Shown in pieces: positions 17,995 through 26,943 of a DNA stretch of 64,000 nucleotides; within the stretch, counting starts at the first letter, position 1; every line of letters starts with the position of its first letter. Origin of the DNA: Microbacterium ulmi. GTDB lineage: Bacteria > Actinomycetota > Actinomycetes > Actinomycetales > Microbacteriaceae. Position numbers and translations under genes: made by a program. The stretch is taken from assembly GCF_011759705.1 (NCBI RefSeq), contig NZ_JAAOZF010000001.1, positions 372,001-436,000 of the forward strand. Reading direction: 5' to 3'. The notes below the pieces were generated by a model. That model had not been told where the DNA came from, made no database searches, and worked only from the letters and a program-made list of their open reading frames with translations.

Positions 17995-20900
17995 GATGTC
18001 GACTGGTAGGCGCGCACCTTGACGGCGCGCCAGGGTCCGATGGGGTTGCCGCTCCAGCGCGTGCCGACCGGCACGGTCTCGCCGCGCATGACGAGCGAGG
18101 CGGGGCCGACGGTCGCGTGCGCGCCGATGCTCGCGGCGGGGAGGATGACGCTGTGGGGGCCGAGGGTCGCTCCGGGCTCGAGCTCCACGGTGTCCATGCT
18201 CATGATTCGATCATGGAACAGATGCGTCTGCACGACGCACCCGCGGTTGACGGTCGAGCCGTCGCCCAGGGTCACGAGGTCGGGCTCCGGGAGCCAGTAG
18301 CTGTCGCACCACACGCCCGTGCCGATGCGGGCGCCGAGCGCGCGCAGCCACACGGCGAGCGCAGGCGTGCCCGAGGCGGCTCGCGCGAACCACGGCGCGG
18401 CGACCATCTCGGTGAAGGTGTCCGACACCTCGGTGCGCCACACGAAGCTCGACCACAGCGGCTGCTCGCCGGCGTGGATCGGCCCCACGATGATCCATTT
18501 CGCGGCGACCGAGATCCCCGCGGCGAGCGCGCCGGCCGCCAGCAGGACGAGTCCGGAGACGAGCAGGGTCGTGGCCGGGCCGGCGTACTCCCACAGGTAG
18601 CCGAGAGTGAACAGCACCAGCACGCCGATGGCGCACGTCACGAACACCGGCACGATGCGCCCGAGCTCCCACAGCGTGCGCGCGGCTCTCAGCGCGGGCG
18701 TCGGGCGGTACGTGCGGCTCTCGTCGCCCGCCGCCGAGATCCGGCGCAGGCGCACCGCCGGCGACCCGAGCCACGACGACCCCGCCTTCGCCTTGACCGG
18801 CGCGGACGAGAGCACCGCGACGAGCCCGTCCCGGGGCACGCGGTGTCCGGGGGCCGCCATCCCCGAGTTGCCGAGGAAGGCGCGCTTGCCGATGCGGACG
18901 GCCCCGAGGCGCAGCCACCCCCCGCGCAGCTCGTACGAGGCGACCATCGTGTCGTCGGCGAGGAACGCGCCGTCCTCGATGCGCGTCATCGAGGGGATCA
19001 GCAGCACGGTGGACGCTTCGACGTCGCGGCCCACGCGGGCGCCGAGGAGCCGCAGCCACGCCGGCGTGAACAGGCTCGAGTAGATGGGGAACAGGAAGGT
19101 GCGCGCCGAGTCGAGGAGCCGCTCGGTCGTCCAGGCCTGCCATCCGATGCGGCTGCGCACGGCGTGCGTGCCGGCGTGCAGGCCGATCGACAGGAGCCTC
19201 ACGAAGACGACGACGGATGCCGCGTACGCGGCGCCGACCGCCAGCACGGCCGGCACGAGCCACACGAAGGCCGCCAGGAGTGCGTCGCCGAGCGTCGGGG
19301 CGCCGCGCATCCCCTGCGCGAGCACGAGGCCCCCGACCGCGAAGGCCGCGAGCGGGAGCAGCGCGAGGACGACGGAGGATGCCGAGTACGCCCACAGCCA
19401 CCGGTTGGGTGCAGGCGCGCGCAGGGCGGGCCACCCCGCGTCGAGATCGCCGACGCGGACGGCGGGCGAACCGGCCCACGCCTGCTTCGCGCGGACCCGG
19501 CCGAACACGGCGGAGCCGGGGGCGATCTCGGAGCGCTGCCCGATGCGGGTGCCGGGGGCGAGCGTGCTGCGCGCACCCACCGTCGCGTCGGCGCCGATCC
19601 GCACCTCGCCGATGCGCACGACGTCGCCGTCGATCCACGTCCCCGAAAGGTCGACCTCGGGCTCGACGGCGGCGCCGTCCCCGATCTCGAGCATGCCCGT
19701 GATGGGCGGCAGCGTGTGCATGTCGACGTTGCGGCCGATCTTCGCCCCGAGGGCTCGCGCGTAGTAGGTCACCCACGGCGCTCCTGCGAGGCCCACGGCA
19801 TCCACTTGATCGGCGATCTGCTCGGCCAGCCACAGCCGGATGTGCACCCAGCCGCCGCGCGGATAGTCGCCCGGCCTGAGGCCCCACAGCAGGATCCGGG
19901 CGCTCACGACGGCGATCGCCATGCGGCCGAACGGGGTCGCGAACACGAGCAGCCCCACGAGGAGAACCCACCACGCGACCTCGGGCAGCACCTCGAACCC
20001 GGGCGCGAGCCGGAGCAGCGCGCTCGCCGTGAGCAGGTACAGCAGCCACCGCACGCCCGTCAGGATGAACAGCGGGATGCCGAGCAGCGTCTGCGCCCAC
20101 TGGGCCCTCCGCGGCGTCGGCACGGGACGGTGGAACGAGGCCGGCGCATCGTCGGCGATCGGGCCGAGCGCCTTGGCCATGGCCCCGAGCCGCGGCACGT
20201 CGTAGATGTCGGCCACCGAGAACTCGGGGACGCGCGTGCGGATCCGCGAGACGAGCTGCGCCGCGGCGAGCGACCCGCCGCCGAGGTCGAAGAAGTCCGC
20301 CGAGCGTCCGGGGACGGCAAGGCCCAGCACGGCCTGCCATTGCTCGGCGAGCCATGACTCCGCCGGGGACAGTCCGGCGACGGGCGTCTCGACGCCGGGG
20401 AGCGGCCACGGCAGCGCCGCGCGGTCGACCTTGCCAGAGGTGCGGACGGGCAGGTCGTCGACGACGGCGAGCAGCGGCACGATCGAGGCGGGAAGGCTCT
20501 CGGCGAGAAGGGCCCGGGCGTGCGAGCGGTCGAAGGCCGCGGCATCCGTCGTCGCGAGATAGCCCACGAGCACGGGGACGCCCGCCTCCGTGCGGCGCAC
20601 GGCAGCCGCCGCGCCCGTCACGCCGGGAAGCGCCTGCAGGGCCGCTTCGACCTCGCCGAGCTCGATGCGACGGCCGCCGACCTTGACCTGGTCGTCGGCC
20701 CGGCCCTGGAAGACGAGTCCGTCGGGGTCGTAGCGCACGAGGTCGCCCGAGCGGTACGCGCGGTCCCAGCCGAGGCTCTCGAACGGCGCGTACTTCTCGA
20801 GGTCCTTCGCGGGGTCGAGGTAGCGCGCGAGGCCCACGCCCCCGATGATGAGCTCTCCGACGCCGCCGGGCGCGACGCGGGCGCCGTCGGCGTCGACGAC

Positions 20901-21947
20901 GGCGAGCGTCCATCCGTCGAGCGGGAGCCCGATCCGCACGGGGCCCTCGGTGCCGAGCAGGGCGGCGCACGCGACGACGGTCGCCTCGGTCGGCCCGTAC
21001 GTGTTCCAGACCTCGCGGCCCTCGGACGCCAGTCGTGCGGCCAGCTCCGGCGGGCAGGCCTCGCCGCCGAAGATGAGCAGGCGCACGTTCTCGATCGACT
21101 CGACGGGCCACATCGCTGCAAGGGTCGGGACCGTCGAGACGACCGTGATGGCCTGCCGGATGAGCCACGGCGCGAGGTCCTCGCCCGAGCGGACGAGCGA
21201 GCGGGGCGCCGGCACGAGGCACGCCCCGTGCCGCCATGCGAGCCACATCTCCTCGCACGAGGCGTCGAACGCGACCGAGAGGCCCGCGAGCACACGGTCG
21301 CCGGGACCGAGCGGTGCGTCCTGCAGGAAGAGGTGGGCCTCCGCGTCGACGAAGGCGGCCGCCGAGCGGTGGCTGACGGCGACGCCCTTGGGCACGCCGG
21401 TGGACCCCGACGTGAAGATGATCCATGCGTCGTCGTCGACGGAAGGCGGCGGCACCGTCACGAGCGCGTGCGTGCTCGGGTGCGCGGCGGGCCGGTCGAA
21501 GAGGGATGCCGCGCCCGGCTCCGCCGGCTCCTCCGACACGACGGCGGGGACGTACGCGCCGCCGTCGCCCACGATGCCGGTCACGCGGGCTTCGCCGAAC
21601 ACGAGGCGCGCGCGCTCGTCCGGGTCGTCGGCGTCGACGGGAACGTAGGCGGCGCCCGCCGCGAGCACCCCGAGGATCGTGATGTACAGGTCCTTCGAGC
21701 CCGAGGGCATCCGCACCCCGACGCGGTCGCCGCGCCGGACCCCCGCGTCGTGGAGGCGCGCGGCCGTCTGGCCGACCCGCGCCGTGAGCTCGCGATAGCT
21801 CAGAGCGCCGGAGCCGTCGTCGATGGCAGACGACTCCGGATGCCGCGCCGTCGTCTCGCGGAGGATGTCGACGAGGGTCCGCGGCGCGGGCGCAGCGGAC
21901 GAGCGATCGAGCTCGGGCTGTGCGCGCTCCGAGGTGGAGTGGACCAC
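17991..21947 (-). CDS. Pls/PosA-type non-ribosomal peptide synthetase-like membrane enzyme
   Basis: This 1,318-residue protein has the architecture of poly-lysine synthetase Pls (1,319 residues in S. albulus). An adenylation domain (about 25-510) has IIFTSGSTGVPKG, NTYGPTEATVV, YRSGDLVRY and VRTSGKVDR. A carrier domain (about 535-610) has DLGGGSLAA with the phosphopantetheine serine. About six membrane helices follow (from about 617), alternating with three left-handed beta-helix, hexapeptide-like domains near 725-810, 960-1030 and 1205-1312. There is no condensation or thioesterase domain. The GTG at 21947 lies 2 nt after the upstream stop. Product unknown: a homopolymer or a membrane-side amino-acid conjugate. 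Confidence 0.88.
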   Translation of the reverse strand: MVHSTSERAQPELDRSSAAPAPRTLVDILRETTARHPESSAIDDGSGALSYRELTARVGQTAARLHDAGVRRGDRVGVRMPSGSKDLYITILGVLAAGAAYVPVDADDPDERARLVFGEARVTGIVGDGGAYVPAVVSEEPAEPGAASLFDRPAAHPSTHALVTVPPPSVDDDAWIIFTSGSTGVPKGVAVSHRSAAAFVDAEAHLFLQDAPLGPGDRVLAGLSVAFDASCEEMWLAWRHGACLVPAPRSLVRSGEDLAPWLIRQAITVVSTVPTLAAMWPVESIENVRLLIFGGEACPPELAARLASEGREVWNTYGPTEATVVACAALLGTEGPVRIGLPLDGWTLAVVDADGARVAPGGVGELIIGGVGLARYLDPAKDLEKYAPFESLGWDRAYRSGDLVRYDPDGLVFQGRADDQVKVGGRRIELGEVEAALQALPGVTGAAAAVRRTEAGVPVLVGYLATTDAAAFDRSHARALLAESLPASIVPLLAVVDDLPVRTSGKVDRAALPWPLPGVETPVAGLSPAESWLAEQWQAVLGLAVPGRSADFFDLGGGSLAAAQLVSRIRTRVPEFSVADIYDVPRLGAMAKALGPIADDAPASFHRPVPTPRRAQWAQTLLGIPLFILTGVRWLLYLLTASALLRLAPGFEVLPEVAWWVLLVGLLVFATPFGRMAIAVVSARILLWGLRPGDYPRGGWVHIRLWLAEQIADQVDAVGLAGAPWVTYYARALGAKIGRNVDMHTLPPITGMLEIGDGAAVEPEVDLSGTWIDGDVVRIGEVRIGADATVGARSTLAPGTRIGQRSEIAPGSAVFGRVRAKQAWAGSPAVRVGDLDAGWPALRAPAPNRWLWAYSASSVVLALLPLAAFAVGGLVLAQGMRGAPTLGDALLAAFVWLVPAVLAVGAAYAASVVVFVRLLSIGLHAGTHAVRSRIGWQAWTTERLLDSARTFLFPIYSSLFTPAWLRLLGARVGRDVEASTVLLIPSMTRIEDGAFLADDTMVASYELRGGWLRLGAVRIGKRAFLGNSGMAAPGHRVPRDGLVAVLSSAPVKAKAGSSWLGSPAVRLRRISAAGDESRTYRPTPALRAARTLWELGRIVPVFVTCAIGVLVLFTLGYLWEYAGPATTLLVSGLVLLAAGALAAGISVAAKWIIVGPIHAGEQPLWSSFVWRTEVSDTFTEMVAAPWFARAASGTPALAVWLRALGARIGTGVWCDSYWLPEPDLVTLGDGSTVNRGCVVQTHLFHDRIMSMDTVELEPGATLGPHSVILPAASIGAHATVGPASLVMRGETVPVGTRWSGNPIGPWRAVKVRAYQSTS

Positions 21948-21949
21948 TG

Positions 21950-22651
21950 TCAGGCGAGGAGCGCGACGAGCTGCGCCTTGTTCAGGCGCGAGTATCCGGT
22001 CCTGCCCGCGTCGCGGGCACGGGCGCGCAGCTCCGCGACCGTGAGAGCGGCAAGCTCCGACGACTCTCCTTCGTCGGATGCCGCGTCCGCGACGGCTCGA
22101 CCCGCCTCGGCGCCCTCGACGGCGGACGCGGGCTCGGCGGCGGGTGCGGCATCCGTCAGGGAGACCTCTGCGGCCTCCGCGGCCTCTTCTGCGGCCCTGG
22201 CCTCCTTCTCGGCGAGCTCGGCGACGGCGCGCTCCGCCTCGGCCTCGGCGCGGAGGGCGGCCTTCGCGGCCTTCGTCGCCGCCTTCTTGAGGGACTTGGC
22301 CTCGGCGGCGCGCTCGGCCGCCTCGGCGGCCGCCCGGGCGGCGGCCTCCTCCGCACGGCGGGCCTCCGCCTTGAGCCGGGCCTTCTCCTCCGCCGCCAGG
22401 ATGGCCTTCCGCGTCGCGCGGGAGAGCTCGCGGGCCGCCCGGGCCGCCTTCTCGGCGATGCGGCGCGGGTTCTTGCGGAGGGCCTTTTTCGAGACGTCCG
22501 CGACGCCGCGGGTCTCTTCGGCCAGGTCGAGGAGCTTGCGGCGGGGCTTGCCCGGGAGGTCTTTCGCGACTCTGCGGGCCTGCTTCGCCGCCGCGGCGGC
22601 GTCGTCCAGCGCTTCGCGCGCCGCGCGCTCGAGCTTCGTGGTCTTTGCCAT
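21950..22651 (-). CDS. Ala/Lys/Glu-rich helical protein with SAP/Rho_N-like tail
   Basis: This 233-residue protein is mostly one long charged helix or coiled coil (AEEKARLKAEARRAEEAAAR and similar), histone-tail-like and basic in its first half. The last 35 residues (LTVAELRARARDAG, YSRLNKAQLVALLA) match the helix-extension-helix of Rho_N/SAP domains, which bind RNA or DNA. It is the first gene of the pls-M1 operon, ending 2 nt before pls. A nucleic-acid or chromosome-associated role is a guess. The ATG at 22651 has a leaderless -10 box 6 nt upstream. Confidence 0.75.
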   Translation of the reverse strand: MAKTTKLERAAREALDDAAAAAKQARRVAKDLPGKPRRKLLDLAEETRGVADVSKKALRKNPRRIAEKAARAARELSRATRKAILAAEEKARLKAEARRAEEAAARAAAEAAERAAEAKSLKKAATKAAKAALRAEAEAERAVAELAEKEARAAEEAAEAAEVSLTDAAPAAEPASAVEGAEAGRAVADAASDEGESSELAALTVAELRARARDAGRTGYSRLNKAQLVALLA

Positions 22652-22657
22652 TCCTCC

Positions 22658-22663
22658 ACGGTA
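22658..22663 (-). promoter_or_regulatory. -10 box of the SAP-pls-M1 operon
   Basis: TACCGT on the minus strand lies 6 nt before the ATG at 22651. The GGAGGA between them touches the ATG and is too close to act as a normal SD. Confidence 0.5.
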
Positions 22664-22700
22664 TCGGGAACGCGCCGCTCACCAAGGTGCGCCCGAGGTC

Positions 22701-22722
22701 GTTCACCTCGCGTTTACCATCG
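22701..22722 (+). promoter_or_regulatory. PHO-box before pstS
   Basis: GTTCACCTCGC followed at once by GTTTACCATCG: two 11-nt direct repeats that fit the actinobacterial PHO-box closely. A possible -10 (TACCGT, 22750-22755) lies 28 nt downstream. It should be the RegX3 site that induces pstSCAB under phosphate limitation. Confidence 0.75.
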
Positions 22723-22810
22723 CAGCCCGTTCCCTTAAGAGTGGCTGTCTACCGTCATGTCGTGCCCTGCACCGGGCCCAATTCCCCTTACATGTGAAGG
22801 ATTCACCACA

Positions 22811-23905
22811 GTGAAGATCTCCCGCATCGCCCAGCTGGGCGCTGTCGCCGCCATCGCGGCCCTCACTCTCACCGCCTGCGCCAGCAACGAGGGCGGGACG
22901 ACGGCTCCGACCGAGACCGACGCGCCGACGCTGTCGGGCAGCCTCAGCGGCTCCGGCGCCACCTCGCAGCAGGTCGCGATCCAGGCGTGGACGGCCGAGT
23001 TCCAGAAGGCCAACCCCGACGTCACCGTCAACTACGACCCGCAGGGCTCCGGCGCGGGCCGCGAGTCGTTCCAGGAGGGGGCCGTCCAGTTCGCCGGCTC
23101 CGACCGCGCGTTCAAGGTCGAGGAGATCGAGGCCGGTCTCGGCGCGTGCGCCGAAGGCGCCGACCCCGTCGAGCTGCCCACCTACATCTCGCCGATCGCC
23201 ATCATCTTCAACCTCGACGGCGTCGACTCGCTCAACATCGACCCCGCGACGCTCGGCGGCATCTTCGCCGGCACGATCACGAAGTGGAACGACCCGGCGA
23301 TCGCCGCGACGAACTCCGGCGTCTCGCTGCCCGACGCCGCGATCACCCCCGTGCACCGCTCCGACAAGTCGGGCACGACGGGCAACTTCACCGACTACCT
23401 CGCCGCGACCAGCGGCGGCTCGTGGACCTTCGGCTCGGTCGAGGAGTGGCCGATCCAGGGCGGCGAGGCCGCTCAGGGCACCTCGGGCGTCGTCAACGCC
23501 GTCAAGGGCGGCGCGGGCACGATCGGCTACGCCGACTCGTCGCAGGCCGGCGGCATCGCCTCGGTCAAGGTCCAGGTGGGCGACGACTGGGTCGAGCACT
23601 CCGCTGAGGGTGCAGCCAAGACGGTCGACGTCTCGCCGATCGAGGACGGCCGCGCCTCGACCGATCTCGCGATCACGATCGACCGCACCACGACGGAGGC
23701 CGGCGCCTACCCCGTCATCCTCATCAGCTACCTCATCGGCTGCACCGAGTATGAGGACGCGAACATCGGCGCCCTCGTCAAGGGCTTCTTCGGAACCGCA
23801 GTGAGCGAGGCCGGTCAGGAGACCGCCGCGAAGAACGCCGGCAGCGCCCCCATCTCGGACGCGCTCCGTGAGAAGGCACAGGCCGCGGTCGACGCGATCA
23901 AGTAG
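22811..23905 (+). CDS. pstS: Phosphate-binding lipoprotein PstS
   Basis: This 364-residue substrate-binding protein captures phosphate outside the membrane for PstCAB. A lipoprotein signal (MKISRIAQLG, lipobox LTAC with Cys near 24) is followed by a Thr/Glu/Pro linker, then the PstS fold with LSGSGATSQQ and the phosphate-site loops GSGAGRESF and SDKSGTTGNF. The GTG at 22811 is preceded by GAAGGA at good spacing. It heads the pst operon behind a PHO-box. A strong hairpin separates it from pstC. Confidence 0.96.
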   Translation: MKISRIAQLGAVAAIAALTLTACASNEGGTTAPTETDAPTLSGSLSGSGATSQQVAIQAWTAEFQKANPDVTVNYDPQGSGAGRESFQEGAVQFAGSDRAFKVEEIEAGLGACAEGADPVELPTYISPIAIIFNLDGVDSLNIDPATLGGIFAGTITKWNDPAIAATNSGVSLPDAAITPVHRSDKSGTTGNFTDYLAATSGGSWTFGSVEEWPIQGGEAAQGTSGVVNAVKGGAGTIGYADSSQAGGIASVKVQVGDDWVEHSAEGAAKTVDVSPIEDGRASTDLAITIDRTTTEAGAYPVILISYLIGCTEYEDANIGALVKGFFGTAVSEAGQETAAKNAGSAPISDALREKAQAAVDAIK

Positions 23906-23912
23906 TACCTTC

Positions 23913-23947
23913 GGCCCCAGGAAGGCGTTCTGCGCCTTCCTGGGGCC
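23913..23947 (+). terminator. Perfect 15-bp hairpin between pstS and pstC
   Basis: GGCCCCAGGAAGGCG pairs perfectly with CGCCTTCCTGGGGCC around TTCTG, 7 nt after the pstS stop and 35 nt before pstC. It has no U-tract. It probably acts as a partial terminator or RNA stabiliser so that PstS is made in excess over the transporter. Confidence 0.75.
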
Positions 23948-23982
23948 GATCCCCACCCATCTCCTCGACCAGGAAGCACTCC

Positions 23983-24933
23983 ATGACCGAGACCACGGCG
24001 ACCGCCGAGGCCACGCCCAAGGCCAAGCAGCGGCCGGGCGACATCTGGTTCTCCGGCTCCGCTCTCTTCGCAGGGTCGATGATCCTCGCCACCCTCGCGG
24101 CCGTCGCGATCTTCCTCATCGTCCAGTCCATCCCCGCGTTCTCCGCGAAGCCCGAGACGGCGTCGCTGCTGACGACGAACTTCTGGGACTACGTCTGGCC
24201 GCTCCTGTTCGGCACCATCTGGGCGGCGCTGCTCGCCCTCATCCTCGCCGTGCCGCTGTCGCTCGGCGTCGCACTGTTCATCACGCACTACGCGCCCCGC
24301 CGCCTCGCGCAGGGCCTCGGCTACATCGTCGACCTCCTCGCCGCCGTCCCGTCCGTCGTCTTCGGCCTGTGGGGCATCCTCGTGCTCGCCCCCGCCGTCC
24401 AGCCCACGTACGCGTGGCTCAATCAGAACGCCGGATGGTTCCCCCTCTTCGCGGGCGACGCCTCCGCGACGGGTCGAACGATCTTCACGGCGGCCATCGT
24501 GCTCGCCGTCATGATCGTCCCCATCATCACCGCGATCTGCCGTGAGATCTTCCTGCAGACGCCGAAGCTCCACGAAGAGGCGGCGCTCGCACTCGGCGCG
24601 ACCCGCTGGGAGATGATCCGCATGGCGGTGCTGCCGTTCGGTCGCTCCGGCATCGTCTCGGCGTCGATGCTCGGCCTCGGTCGCGCCCTCGGCGAGACGA
24701 TGGCCGTCGCCATGGTGCTCTCGGCCACCGGGACCGTGACATTCCAGCTCTTCACGTCGACCAACCCGTCGACGATCGCCGCCAACATCGCGCTCACCTT
24801 CCCCGAGGCGTACGGCGTCAACATCAACGTCCTCATCGCGACGGGGCTCATCCTGTTCATCGTGACGTTCGCGGTCAACGCGCTCGCACGATGGATCGTG
24901 GGCCGTCGCAAGGAATTCTCGGGAGCGAACTGA
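23983..24933 (+). CDS. pstC: Phosphate ABC transporter permease PstC
   Basis: This 316-residue inner-membrane permease has six predicted helices and the ABC-permease EAA loop EEAALALGATRWEMIRMAVLP. It forms the phosphate channel with PstA. The helices start with GSMILATLAAVAIFLIVQS after a polar N-terminus. The ATG at 23983 gives METTATAEA-like sequence conserved in length with relatives. It is one base from pstA, so both should be made together. Confidence 0.95.
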   Translation: MTETTATAEATPKAKQRPGDIWFSGSALFAGSMILATLAAVAIFLIVQSIPAFSAKPETASLLTTNFWDYVWPLLFGTIWAALLALILAVPLSLGVALFITHYAPRRLAQGLGYIVDLLAAVPSVVFGLWGILVLAPAVQPTYAWLNQNAGWFPLFAGDASATGRTIFTAAIVLAVMIVPIITAICREIFLQTPKLHEEAALALGATRWEMIRMAVLPFGRSGIVSASMLGLGRALGETMAVAMVLSATGTVTFQLFTSTNPSTIAANIALTFPEAYGVNINVLIATGLILFIVTFAVNALARWIVGRRKEFSGAN

Positions 24934-24934
24934 C

Positions 24935-26032
24935 ATGACCGTGACCGCTCCTCCCACCGCCCCCGTCGCGGTCGAGCCTCCCGTCTCGCTGCGCTCCGGC
25001 CGCCTGGCCGCCTGGGTGCCGTGGGGCCTGCTCGCGGCATCCCTCGCCATCCTCGGCGGTGTGTTCTTCATCGTCGCGGTCGCTCAGGGCGACGGCTTCA
25101 ACCTCGCGGGCTGGGTCATCACGTCGGCGCTCGCGTACCTCGTGCTGGTCTGGGTCATCTCGGCGATCGTCGAGGGCACGCGCAAGGCCGTCGACCGGCT
25201 CGTCACGGGCATCGTGACGGTCGCGTTCCTCATCGCGATGATCCCGCTCGTCTCCGTGGCATGGACCGTCGTCGCCAACGGCCTCGCGCGCTTCGACGCC
25301 GAGTTCTTCTCGTCCTCGATGCGCAACGTCGTGGGCGAGGGCGGCGGCGCCGTGCACGCCATCTGGGGAACGCTGCTGGTGACCCTCGCGGCCGCGATCA
25401 TCTCGATCCCGATCGGCCTGATGACGTCGATCTATCTCGTCGAGTACGGCGAGGGCAAGCGCATCGCGCGCGGCATCACGTTCCTCGTCGACGTCATGAC
25501 CGGCATCCCGTCGATCGTCGCGGGCCTGTTCGCGTACGCCCTGTTCGCGATCTTCTTCGGGGCGGGCGTGCGGCTCGGCATCATGGGATCGGTCGCGCTC
25601 GCGGTGCTCATGATCCCCGTCGTCGTGCGCTCGAGCGAGGAGATGCTCAGGCTCGTGCCGAACGAGCTCCGCGAGGCCGCGTACGCGCTCGGCGTGCCGA
25701 AGTGGCTCACGATCGTGAAGGTGGTGCTGCCCACCGCGATCGCGGGCATCACGACGGGCGTCATGCTCTCGATCTCGCGCGTCATCGGCGAGACGGCGCC
25801 GCTGCTCATCACGGCGGGCTTCACCGACTCCCTCAACCTGAACCTGTTCGACGGCCGTATGCAGACGCTTCCCGTCTTCACGTACACGCAGTACGCGAAC
25901 CAGGGCATCCCCCCCGAGGCGTACTGGGATCGCGCCTGGGCCGCCGCACTGACCCTCATCATCATCGTCATGGTGCTGAACCTCGTCGCGCGTCTCATCG
26001 CGAAGCTGTTCGCCCCCAAGACCGGCCGCTGA
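24935..26032 (+). CDS. pstA: Phosphate ABC transporter permease PstA
   Basis: This 365-residue permease pairs with PstC. It has an N-terminal extension with about three additional hydrophobic segments before the six-helix core, as in other actinobacterial PstA. The EAA loop is [21 protein letters not shown]. It starts one base after pstC and ends 26 nt before pstB. Confidence 0.95.
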   Translation: MTVTAPPTAPVAVEPPVSLRSGRLAAWVPWGLLAASLAILGGVFFIVAVAQGDGFNLAGWVITSALAYLVLVWVISAIVEGTRKAVDRLVTGIVTVAFLIAMIPLVSVAWTVVANGLARFDAEFFSSSMRNVVGEGGGAVHAIWGTLLVTLAAAIISIPIGLMTSIYLVEYGEGKRIARGITFLVDVMTGIPSIVAGLFAYALFAIFFGAGVRLGIMGSVALAVLMIPVVVRSSEEMLRLVPNELREAAYALGVPKWLTIVKVVLPTAIAGITTGVMLSISRVIGETAPLLITAGFTDSLNLNLFDGRMQTLPVFTYTQYANQGIPPEAYWDRAWAAALTLIIIVMVLNLVARLIAKLFAPKTGR

Positions 26033-26058
26033 CCCGCGCTACCCGAAAGAAAGAACCC

Positions 26059-26838
26059 GTGTCGAAGAGCATCGAAGTCAACGACCTGAACGTCTACTAC
26101 GGCGACTTCCTCGCCGTGGAGGGCGTGTCCCTCGAGATCGAGCCTCGCAGCGTGACGGCCTTCATCGGCCCGTCGGGCTGCGGCAAGTCGACGTTCCTGC
26201 GCACCCTCAACCGCATGCACGAGGTCATCCCCGGTGCCCGCGTCGAGGGCCAGGTGCTCCTCGACGGCGACGACCTGTACGGCAACGGCGTCGACCCCGT
26301 CGCCGTGCGCCGTCAGATCGGCATGGTCTTCCAGCGTCCCAACCCGTTCCCCACGATGTCGATCAAGGAGAACGTGCTGGCGGGGGTGCGGCTCAACAAC
26401 TCGCGCATCTCGCGATCGGATGCCGATGCCCTCGTCGAGAAGTCCCTCAAGGGCGCGAACCTGTGGAACGAGGTCAAGGACCGCCTCGACAAGCCGGGAT
26501 CGGGCCTGTCGGGCGGCCAGCAGCAGCGCCTGTGCATCGCCCGCGCGATCGCCGTGTCGCCGCAGGTGCTCCTCATGGACGAGCCGTGCTCGGCGCTCGA
26601 CCCCATCTCGACGTACGCGATCGAGGAGCTGATCGAGGAGCTGAAGCAGGAGTACACGATCGTCATCGTGACCCACAACATGCAGCAGGCCTCGCGCGTG
26701 TCCGACAAGACGGCGTTCTTCAACATCGCCGGCACCGGCAAGCCCGGCAAGCTCATCGAGTACGACAACACGTCGGCGATCTTCACGACGCCCTCCGTCC
26801 AGGCGACGGAGGACTACGTCTCGGGCCGCTTCGGGTAG
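26059..26838 (+). CDS. pstB: Phosphate ABC transporter ATPase PstB
   Basis: This 259-residue ATPase powers PstCA. Walker A is GPSGCGKST, the Q-loop FQRPNPFP, the signature LSGGQQQRL, Walker [13 protein letters not shown] and the H-loop VTHNMQQ. The GTG at 26059 gives [26 protein letters not shown] upstream is a purine-rich ribosome site. It is the last gene of pstSCAB; phoU is not in this operon but beside senX3. Confidence 0.96.
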   Translation: MSKSIEVNDLNVYYGDFLAVEGVSLEIEPRSVTAFIGPSGCGKSTFLRTLNRMHEVIPGARVEGQVLLDGDDLYGNGVDPVAVRRQIGMVFQRPNPFPTMSIKENVLAGVRLNNSRISRSDADALVEKSLKGANLWNEVKDRLDKPGSGLSGGQQQRLCIARAIAVSPQVLLMDEPCSALDPISTYAIEELIEELKQEYTIVIVTHNMQQASRVSDKTAFFNIAGTGKPGKLIEYDNTSAIFTTPSVQATEDYVSGRFG

Positions 26839-26943
26839 GTCCCGCCGACACCGCGGCGGCCTCCGGTGGTGGTCTCTCGCGGAGCGCCGGGTGCGGCATC
26901 CGCCCGTCGGCGCGTCGTGCGGCACCCTCCCGCCGGCGCGCGC

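Noticed and set aside
21950..22651. Histone H1-like or HU-type protein
   Set aside because: The basic helical part is similar in composition only; the defined part is the SAP/Rho_N-like end, and no HU fold is visible.
17991..22706. One 1,571-codon frame as the synthetase gene
   Set aside because: The first about 253 codons are a shadow of the SAP/Rho_N gene. The protein family starts after the GTG at 21947.
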